Source of the DNA: Centrapalus pauciflorus
Taxonomy: Eukaryota > Streptophyta > Magnoliopsida > Asterales > Asteraceae
NCBI GenBank assembly: GCA_020465985.1
Contig: JAANYP010000372.1
Location: 1 to 64,000 of the forward strand
DNA: 64,000 nucleotides
Reading direction: 5' to 3'
Every line of letters starts with the position of its first letter. Position 1 is the first letter of the stretch. Shown one piece after another: positions 23,809 through 33,105 of this stretch. Both the position numbers and the translations under genes were made by a program. Below the pieces are notes generated by a model that saw only the letters and a program-made list of their open reading frames with translations, did no database searches and was not told the origin of the DNA.

Positions 23809-24927
23809 GTTATAGGTCCCAAAAGGTTTCCCGAGAATGTTTTTCTAAAATGTAGAAAGGGGGGGGGGGGGGGAATACAGCTATTTAAAATTCAACACAC
23901 TTTTCTTAATGTTTGTGTATATTATTAACAAGTGTTAATTACAAACAAGCTTGAACTGCAGGATGGTTGTAGCTAAGATGACATATACAATAGAGTTTAA
24001 CTAATCTAAGACATACTCAGACTTAGTACAATGAATACACTCACTGAGATGAACTCATTGTTTACAAGACAGACAGATGGGCAGCTTGAATAAGAACAGC
24101 TTGGACACACAATACTGTTTTATTCAAGTAGACTTGCATGCATGAAAACACACTTCTTTGCACGATCTGAATTTCATACTCTTAGTTATCTCACATTCCA
24201 TAGAAGCTTCCTTTTATACTCTTACTAAGAATCTCAGTGAAGCTTCCTCATTGGACAAGGAGATTGTAGGATGTCTTTCCGAAAAGACAAAACAACTTTT
24301 CTGCACATTCTGATAAAGCAGACTTGTCTTTACATGGCAGAATCTCAATCTTTTCCTTTTTGTCTCTGTTGTAGAAGGCTTTAACTAAAAGAGGAATGTC
24401 AACTTTGAACCATTCATCTTCTGTTAAGGCCATTTTGATATAAGAAATTGTTTGTCACCCATTTCAAATATCCACTTTGTCTTCATGTAACAGAATAGCG
24501 TAGGCAGTCTTTGTAGCTTCTGTTTTCCACTTTGTCTTCGACTTTGTAAGCTGATCTAGTAGTCCAAAACAATACATGAGGACATGGAAACATATTCCAT
24601 AAAGTGTTTAGCCTGTTCACAAAGAATAGGTTCTGTTTAGAAAGAACAGAACACTTAGAATTTGTCCAAGCTGCTCAACAGGATAGAGCAGTGTAGACAG
24701 TGTATGTTAGCCTGTTCAATAGAATGGAATAGCTTGGGCAATCTGCCTTAGTTGCAACAAATGAAACAGGGTAAATAGCTTTGACTAATATTGCAAATCA
24801 CTTATCAGGTTTCAATAAGGCATTAATAGGCTTTAAATTATACCTTGAAGTGCATCAAACTGGTTTGAATAAGAATCTCCCCCTAAGATGTATAACAGGT
24901 TTGACTGAGACCTTTTTGTTCCTAACA
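23809..24927 (-). repeat. 5' LTR of Copia element G
   Basis: On the - strand it starts TGTTAGGAACAAAAAGG at 24927 and ends CCTTTTGGGACCTATAAC at 23809 (about 1.12 kb). The ends are imperfect inverted repeats of each other, which supports both boundaries; the final bases are AC where CA is usual. No second copy is in the window. Confidence 0.75.
23859..23873 (+). repeat. poly-G run
   Basis: A run of 15 G residues inside the LTR of element G, close to the LTR end. The length of such a run is prone to sequencing error. Confidence 0.8.
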
Positions 24928-25147
24928 ATTCATAAATACTTTTGAATGCATTTGCTTAATAAATTGTTTTAGTCTTGCATAATTAATGTTATGTAAGTTT
25001 GTTAATGCATGATTAGTGTCACTAATCATGCATTAATTATGTACTTAGTTGAATTAATCCATCATATCGTAAATCGATCGGATTAATTAATTTGTCGTTT
25101 CATCGCACAGATGAAATTGTTTCTAATTGAGATGAATTTCCATGAAA
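24928..25147. other. flank between elements G and C
   Basis: These 220 bp of AT-rich sequence belong to no element I can identify. It contains an inverted repeat (ATGCATGATTAGTG / CACTAATCATGCAT, about 25008-25033) centred on GTGTCAC. It is the only likely remnant of the pre-insertion locus between the two element clusters. Confidence 0.5.
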
Positions 25148-25770
25148 TGTTAGTACATCCTGTGTGACGATAGCAGTCTAAGTATAGTTAGCATTTTGTG
25201 TAAGTCAAGTTACGTAATATTGAATATTGACTAGTGTTTGATATATCTGATTATGTGTGTTTCATATTTATTGTTTGTATGTTTGAACTTAGTGTAACGT
25301 ATTACAAGAAGTTCAAACATAAAGTTCAAAGATATATTCAAACATAAGTTAAAACAGAAAATCAAACATAAGTTTGATAGTGAAACTCGAATTTGATCTA
25401 AATTTGAATTTGTCCGTAAGGTAAATTTGAATTTGTCAAGTGGACAAATTCGAATGGGCCTTGGGCCTGATTCGAATTTGTCCTAAGACAAACTCGAATC
25501 TGTCAGTATAATTAAGGATTAACTCGAATAATTATTAGGCTTTTGCAGAATTTCAGTGTGTGATTAAGCAAAGGCGATCTCGAGTTTACTAGTATTCAGA
25601 GAGTGTTTTTGGAGAGAATCATCGTGTAGGTACGTTCGCAGTCATTCGTATAACATCGTGGTAGTCGCCGTGTTCCGTGCGTGTGATCTTACCGTCAAGC
25701 CGCTAACGAGGATTCCGCACTCGTTGGACGGTGCCGCGTCGAGATAGATCCGTGAGTTCAAGACCTTACA
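25148..25770 (+). repeat. 5' LTR of Copia element C
   Basis: Starts TGTTAGTACATCC and ends GACCTTACA (623 bp). It aligns with the LTRs of A and B, with the TGACGATAGCAGTC block near the start. The middle has AATTCGAA/AATTTGAA words in place of the GATTCGAA words of A and B. Confidence 0.9.
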
Positions 25771-25772
25771 AG

Positions 25773-25785
25773 TGGTATCAGAGCC
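25773..25785 (+). promoter_or_regulatory. primer-binding site, element C
   Basis: TGGTATCAGAGCC, two bases after the LTR end, complementary to initiator Met-tRNA. Confidence 0.92.
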
Positions 25786-25883
25786 ATTGGGGTGTTCTTT
25801 GTGTTCATAATCAACATCCTAGGTTTCTTGATGTTTTGGACGGATAATATCACGTTTTTGGAGATTTTTCGAGCTTATCAAAT

Positions 25884-28061
25884 CTGAGATTGAAGGACGA
25901 CAAAAGGTTGTGCCTTATTCAAAGATGAAGGATGACGATAAAAAGTTGTATGAAGCCGAGAACTGTGCCTTCGCTATCATTAGATTGGCGTTACCTCAGG
26001 AGATCTTGCACACCTTCCGTAATCCGAATACAACAAAAGAGCTGTGGGATGCGTTAGAGAAATGGTGTGAAGGTAACCCGAGGGTCAGAAAGAATAGAAT
26101 GGAAATGCTCAAGCAGTAGTTCGCCATCTTCAAAGCATTGAAGAACGAAAAGCTGGATGAGACTATTACCAGATTTTATCATCTATTGACTGAGTTAGAC
26201 AGCCATGATGTGGAGTATAGTGAAACAGAGAAGATTAACAAGATTCTAGATGCTTTACCGGCTAAATGGGAGATGTATGTGGCCTTGATAAAGCATGATG
26301 AAGACAAGTTCTATTCTCTGACTCTAGATAATGTTATCGGAACGCTGAGGGCATATCACTTTGAGTTGCTGAAGAAGGAAACGGATTATGACCAAGTTCA
26401 AGATCCTGCAATGTACTTTGGAAAATCATATCCTTCAGCAGCAACTGAATTGAAGATGGCTACAGCTTTCTTTTCAGGAGAAACATCGTCACCGGCTAAA
26501 ACAGAAGACTCAGTAAGTAGGGCTTTCTTAGGGTTTGCTAGACCAGAAGAAAAGCAGCATCAGGCTACTCCGGCATCTACATCTCAAGGGTATTCAAAGA
26601 TGCCTATGAGCGAAAAATCTGCTGAAGACCATCTGAATCTGTTGGCTTCAATCGTGGCCGCATACGGCAATTGCGTTCTGGGCAAAATTAACGATCTTGC
26701 ACTTTGGTATGAGGATTACGATCAGGTAGACCCTGATGATCTAGAAGAGATGGATCTACAATGGCAACTGGCCATGGTAACTCAGAGAGTTAAAAGGTTC
26801 ATCAAAAGAATGGGAAGGAATCTGAACGTTAGTAACAATAAGATTGGATTTGATAAGTCCAAGGTTAAGTGTTACAACTGTCAGGGGTTAGGACACTTCG
26901 CTAGAGAGTGTCAGAGACCGAAAGTAGAGAACTACCAGGGACAGTATCAAATCAATCGCCAGGGCGATATCTACCGAGTAGTTCAACCAGTCAGGAGAAT
27001 ATAGCTGGTCTGTTATCCAATGTCACATCAGACAGACAGCTAGATGGAACTTATGACTGGAGTACACATCCAGAATCGAACGCTAGAGCCTTTATGGCTG
27101 AAGTGACTGAGACTGGAAGTGATGGAGCAGAGGAAATCACAGGGGACATCAATCAAAATGAAAGCAGTCCGATGTGGGTAGAAAAGTCAGCTGATCAGAC
27201 AATTCTGGAGTTTGCCGCACAGATGGCCAACGTGGAATCAGATCATACCAAGGTAACTCTAAACTTTTCTCTTTTCCATGATTTATGTGTTTTATGTGCT
27301 ACATCTAACGATAGGTTAAATTTAGTACTGGAATCACATCAAACCATCTCTGCTCAAAATGAATCGTTAAAATCAGATAATGCTAGCCTAGTAGATATAA
27401 AGCAAGATCTTAGAGATAAGCTTAAGGCCGATGCACAAGATGTCGTAGTTCTAAAGGACAAACTGAGTGAACAGTGTGTTAGATTAGAACTGATGTATGA
27501 ACATGTTGAGGCATTGACAAAAGAGCTTAAAACCAAAGAAGTAGAGCTAGCAGAATCTAAGGTAAAGGTAGCTGAGGTCAACAGTAAACTTGAAAAGTTT
27601 AGGAACTCATCTCTTAACCTAGGGAAAATCTTAGATGCACAGCGTCAGTCTAAGAAGGTAGGTCTAGGGTATCATGATAGTCGTCCACCTTTTAATGACA
27701 ATTATGTACCTTAACCTGAGGAGAAAACTGAGAAATCAGTTGAATCAGAGGAAATACTGGAACCTGTAGGACAACACAAAATTACTAAGGCTAATGAAAC
27801 TAAGGTGACTGCTAATAATATCAAGATTAAGAAGGTTAAATTTGTGCCATCCTCTAGTGATAAACCTGTAGGACAACACAAAATTGATTTTAATGATCAA
27901 TAGGATGAACCAGTCACTATAGTTGAAACAAAAGAGCCAGACACTAGTGAGACACCTAAGTCAAAGGGCACACACAAAAAGTCAATTGACAAAATGTCTT
28001 GCTTTAGATGTCACGAAAGGGGGCATGTTGCTTCTAGCTGTCCGCATAGGAAAGTAGATAC
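25884..28061 (+). pseudogene. Copia gag of element C, first part (up to solo LTR H)
   Basis: The leader matches B to about 25880 and then jumps into gag at the Glu-Gly-Arg-Gln-Lys segment, so most of the leader and about 59 gag codons are deleted. No start codon remains. The UBN2-type gag fold follows (KELWDALEKWCEGN, LLTELDSHDVEY), with TAG at 26118-26120 where B has CAG. Zinc knuckle 1 ([14 protein letters not shown]) lies at about 26872-26912; the frame changes near 26950. The coiled coil spans about 27330-27610. Stops follow at 27712-27714 (also present in B) and 27901-27903. Knuckle 2 (CFRCHERGHVASSC) lies at about 28003-28044. Solo LTR H interrupts the basic tail at 28062. Confidence 0.8.
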
Positions 28062-29288
28062 TGTGAAGACCTTCCCTTACGGGTCAGTCCTCAGAGTCTA
28101 GGTCCCACATCATGCAATACGATATCAATCATACTAAGATAGGGTAATTAAATTGCGGAATAATGAAATTACATGTACATACAAGATTAGGATTAAGTTT
28201 ACATATTTCAAAATAAAGTTATAAAAGGGTAACATCTAATCTAATCATAATATCATACATTACATCAAGTCTACCCAGAACCACCACAATTGTTGTCTTC
28301 CAATCAGTACCAGAAAGATTTGTTGAGTAGTGGTCTAGAAAATCTTCAAAACTTGGATCTTGAATGACCTAAGTACTAGGTCCTGCAGGTGATTTTCCTT
28401 TGGCTTTTCCTGTAAAATATTAATGCAACATCTGTAAGCAAAGCTTAGTGAGTTTATAGATTTTCAATATCAACATGCGTGTCAAGCGGAGTCATTAGTC
28501 TTAGCGTGATATGTCTTGGCTGCCGCTACAGCCCTCATGATTGAGATATAGTATCATAAGATCGGATGATGTTCAAGCCACACTCACGCTTAAATCGTGG
28601 GGATCAGCCACATACTGGGCTAGCTACCAGTAAGTCAATATGGCGGAACATCGGAGGTCATTACCAATTCATAAGAACTGGTGAAATAGCCGGGTCTAGA
28701 ACAATAGACCATAAGGGCTAGTCTAGCTGAATCAATTATATCAAATGTCTGATCAATAATGGAAGCATATGCCTTAGGAGTCATGATAGCAATGAATTAT
28801 AAAGCAAAGTCTGAAGCAATATTAAATGCAATATGAAAAGATAAGCAAATAGCTATCATGATTCACTGGGCATCACCCATCCGTGGTGTGCACAGGTCTC
28901 AATCCAGCTGATAAATGATTGTTAATAAATCTAACAGCAGCAATATATCTCAACCGGATCTATGCATGTTCAATCTGAATATCTATAACTCACTGGTCTG
29001 GGTCTTGGTCAAACAGATATATGAATCTGCCACCTGAGTTATCTCAGGATTTTATCTTTGTCAATCTGTAATCTGTAAATCAATTCTCTGACCCGCTTTA
29101 AATCTTTTAAAATCTTTGTCTTTATGTTCAGAATTTCACTGAACCTGTCCAGAATTATATCATATAAATCTCATGTCAATATCATCATCATTATCATGGA
29201 ATTTTTCATCATCTTTTAGTCATTAATTCTGATTCTGATAACTGATAACTTGTCAATCTTTCATTAAATTCTCATAAGTTCTCTTTCT

Positions 29289-29375
<87 letters not shown>

Positions 29376-30607
29376 TTTAATTTATTGAAATGTCAAAAAT
29401 TCATAAAAGTTGGATTTTCGGATCATAATTTCGGATCAGCCCGGGTTGGGATCCGGATTCGGACCATCCGGATTCGAACCAATCTGAAATTCTAATTCGG
29501 ACCAATTAATCATCCGGATTCAGATTCATCCGAAATGGGCATCCCAATTCGGACCAAGCACACATCTGGATTCGGTTCATTATCCGAAATTGATACCATC
29601 CGAAATGAAATCATCCGAGTTGGTACCATCCGACTCGGGTCATCCGAGTTCGGACCATCACTTAACAAACAAATATTTTTATTTTCCGAAGTATGGGAAC
29701 CGAAGTGGCCTCATCCGAATTCAGGGTCCGAAGTGGAACACCATCCGAATTCGGATCATCCGAATTCGGATCCCACACTTGTCATTTTTCCAGAAACTGT
29801 TCTTGGTGTTCTTGGTGTTCTTCATACGGATTTTATTAATAATTATCAAATTTTCATTTTTATCAACATGCAATTTACTATATTAATGTAATATCATTAT
29901 TTGATTGATTTTATACTAATTTCCCTATCAATAACTTCATTATTTGATCAAGATCATCCAAAATGTACTATTTTTGTCAAGAACATATGTTTCATCAAAA
30001 ATTCCGATTTGTTGCTTATTTTGGATGATCTAATCCTCGAATTTTGTTTCTGTTCTATTTATTAACATTAATTCATCATAATCTACTAAGATTTAAAACA
30101 TGCAACCTAAAATTCATGATTTTTAAGTCTTTGGTTTCGGTTTTTATCAAAACCGAACCAAACTTCTATAATTTTTGAAATATAACTCAAAATTACCTCA
30201 AATCTTGTAGATTGTTGTTGATTGTTGCTATTTGTAACTTCCTTGACTTTAATCTTCAATTTAATGCCAATTTCATAGAGCTTTTTGATGGATTTGTGAG
30301 AAATCCGTAGGTTTTAGAGAGAGGTTAGTGAGAGAGAGTTTGAAATCTTTAAATGGTGTTAATGACCATTAAGTTGAGTTTATATATTTCATTTTACCTA
30401 TTTGTGTATTTAACCCACTAAACTTTTGTATTTTACATCTCTTTTGTTAAACTCAATTTAATTATATCATAAATATAATATAAAATTATATTTACTTAAT
30501 ATATTTTTATTCTTAATCAATATTTGCAATTACAAATAATATAATAAGAATTATATTATTATCTCAAAATAAACTTTACATAACTGATCAAAAGTTAGGT
30601 TGTTACA
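28062..30607 (-). mobile_element. solo Gypsy-type LTR H
   Basis: Ends are TGTGAAGACC and TTGTTACA on the + strand, flanked by a perfect 5-bp duplication GATAC (28057-28061 and 30608-30612). Length is 2546 bp, with no coding region and no primer site next to it. Read on the - strand it starts TGTAACAACC and has the same plan as the LTRs of D and E: TATATAAA (near 30388-30378), a CT-rich patch (about 30340-30305), GAG|GTAATT (30196), an array of CCGAATTCGG-type words (29440-29770), and TTTTACAG|GAAAAG (28410). A (TA)n run sits in the middle. I conclude it is a solo LTR of a chromovirus-like family left by recombination. Confidence 0.8.
29291..29373. repeat. (TA)n microsatellite
   Basis: About 41 TA units within solo LTR H. 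A run like this is length-variable and can be mis-assembled. Confidence 0.95.
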
Positions 30608-31129
30608 GATACTACACCTAAGACTGCAAAGCCGGAACAACTTAAGCCTTCTCCAAGTGTTTCAAGCACTAGTAGTTCTCAGAATACCGAGAAAACTGTG
30701 CAAGCTGCACCAAAATCTGCTGTGAAACAAATACCTGTGTCAGGTCGACCAAAAGAAGTGATTAGGACTAATTCACCAAATAGAGTCATTAATCAACCTA
30801 GGTCAGGCCCACAACAGAATTATAGGAGTACCACACCTAGCAGAGCTTACACTCCGGTTAGGTCACACACTCCTGTGAGACATCAAACACCAGGTAGAGC
30901 TCAGGGATATCAGTCGGAAATGCATTATAATCGTAACTATTCGAGAGCTCCACAGCAAATGCCTACACAAAGGCCAAGAGTGAACTTACATCACTCTGCA
31001 GCACAACAGACTCCAATTCAAAAACCCAAGTCACCTGAACGGAGAGATGGGTATTTGAAAGAGTTTAAGTATGTGGACGAGAATTGTATTACCAAGTCAG
31101 TTATGGCTTGGGTTCCCCGTGATAACTAA
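30608..31129 (+). pseudogene. Copia gag of element C, C-terminal tail
   Basis: Continues gag after solo LTR H, beginning with the duplicated GATAC. It is a low-complexity basic tail with repeated SHTPVR-like and TPVR motifs, many Pro, Gln, Ser and Arg residues, and no Cys/His motif. It ends in VPRDN and TAA at 31127-31129, exactly as in element B. The pol frame continues directly after the stop without a frame change. Confidence 0.8.
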
Positions 31130-33105
31130 CCTATTTTCTTTCATGTGCAGGAGATAACTACAGGTCCAAACAACAAATGGTTCGTTGACAGTGGTTGCTC
31201 CAGGCACCTGACAGGGGAAAGAAGTCTTCTTGCAGACTTCAAGGGAGGGAATCGGGGATTTGTATCATTCGCTGGCAATAAAGGAGTAAATATCACCGGT
31301 ACTGGAGTGGTCATTAATGGGACTATCAAACTGGATCAAGTTTATCACGTAGATAAACTGGTTCATAATCTCATTAGTGTATCTCAAATCTGTGATAAGA
31401 AGAACTCAATACTTTTCAATGATACTGAGGCGTTAGTGCTAAAACCGGGGTTCAAAGTACCTGAAGACTGGATACTGATGAGGGCTCCAAGGGAGAATGA
31501 CCTGTACATGCTCGACATGAACAAGCCGGAATCTTCGATGGGACCAATTTGTCTCCTATCTAAAGCTTCAGAGACTGAGTCGGTTTTATGGCACAGACGC
31601 ATGGCACACTTGCACCTGAGAAAGATGAACTACATTACGAAAAATGGACTGGTGCAATGTGTTATGAAGAGTTTTCAGTTCGAGGATAAGTGTCTACCGT
31701 GCAAGAAAGGAAAACAACACAAGAAGGCACACAAGTCCAAGACTCAGAACTCAATCGCTGCCGCATTCGATTTGTTGCATATGGATCTCTTCGGACCAAT
31801 CAACAAAAGGAGTATAGGTGGTAGTTGGTACTGTTTAGTTATTACTGACGATTACTCACGTTTTTCTTGGGTTTTCTTTTTACGTACAAAGGACGAGACG
31901 GCTGCCAAGCTCATCGGGTTCTTAGACCAGGTGGAAAATTCTTACGGAATGAGGGTTAAACGAATTAGAAGTCATAACGGAACAAAATGTAAAAACACTG
32001 TTATTGGTGTATATTGCCTATCAAAGGGCACAGTGCATCAATTTAGTGAACCTTATGAGCCACCACAAAATGGGGTGGCCAAACGGAAAAACAGGACATT
32101 GATTGGGGCAGCAAGGACCATGCTATCGGATTCAAAGCTTCCTACCATGTTTTGGGGGGAGGCAGTGAATACCGCATGCCATGTTTTAAACCGGGTCCCT
32201 ACTGTCAAATCATTGAATAAAACCTGTTATGAAGTTTTGAATAAACGACCACCAAATTTAACTGGATTCGAACCTTTTGGGGTACCATGTACTTTAATGA
32301 AAACAAAACATCAACCTAAGTTTGGTGAAAAGGCTGAAGAAGGATACTTCCTAGGTTATGTGCCGAACTCACCAAATAAAAGGGTTTTTAACAAATCAAA
32401 TGGTACAGTAGAGATTTTGTATAACATTGAAGTCACAAGTTATACACATGAACCCCAAACAGGTCCGGAATGGATATTTGAATATGACAAATTGTTTGAG
32501 TCATTTAACATTCCTTTAGATGGAAATGCAGGTACAATCGAACAGGACTTGTCGTCATTAAACTTGAATGACGAGGGTCAAAGTTTTCCGAGGACCACCT
32601 TTCCATCAACATCCGAGCCCACATCAACTGAAGAAAGATCTCCGGAAGAAAATGATTCTGAAGTGCCTACAAACGAAAATCAGACAACAAATTCTAACTC
32701 TGAAGACAGTGTCCATGAGGAAGGAAATGTGGAATCTGAAGTCGTTCCCCCGTTAGGAGAGATAGGATCAAATTTGGGAGATAATCTGAGGGTTGACGAG
32801 ATAGAGACATCTAGGATAAACTAGAATCATCCTATTGAAAGTATCATAGGAAGTCCTAATGCTGGTGTGAGGACTAGGAGTAGTTTAAATAACAACATAG
32901 TGTTGTTGTCGATGATAAATGACTCCGAGGCCTTTCATACCTGCCTCTACTCATGTTTCATCTCACAAGTAGAGTCGAAAAATGTGCAAATGGCACTAAA
33001 AGACAACTCTTGGGTTGAAGCGATACAGGAAGAACTATCACAGTTTAGGAAACTAGAAGTGTGGGAGTTAGTTCCGTTACCTCGAGGAGAAATAGCAATA
33101 GGAAC
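31130..33105 (+). pseudogene. Copia pol of element C, first part (protease, integrase, start of RT)
   Basis: The frame is open from the codon after the gag stop to 32824, then again to 33105 after TAG at 32822-32824. The protease motif FVDSGCSRHLTG lies near 31180-31215. Integrase follows, with its zinc-binding region (about 31590-31720) and DDE core (DLFGPI, ITDDYSRFSW, NRTLIGAART). The second core Asp of the usual SDNG motif appears as SHNG (about 31965-31980), so the DDE triad is probably lost, and the QQNG motif reads PQNG. RT begins near 32960 (DNSWVEAIQEEL) and is cut by element D at 33106 within the Gly-Thr-Lys-Trp segment. Confidence 0.82.

Larger units (their letters stand above)
19961..24927 (-). 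mobile_element. Copia LTR retrotransposon G, 5' part
   Basis: This is a second, different Copia family on the - strand: 5' LTR (24927 down to 23809), primer site, gag with two zinc knuckles, protease and the start of integrase. Then it is cut by the LTR of B. The rest (integrase C-terminus, RT, RNase H, 3' LTR) is expected left of B's missing 3' end. The expected target duplication on the right is ATTCA (24928-24932). Its gag and protease differ clearly from those of A, B and C. Confidence 0.8.
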
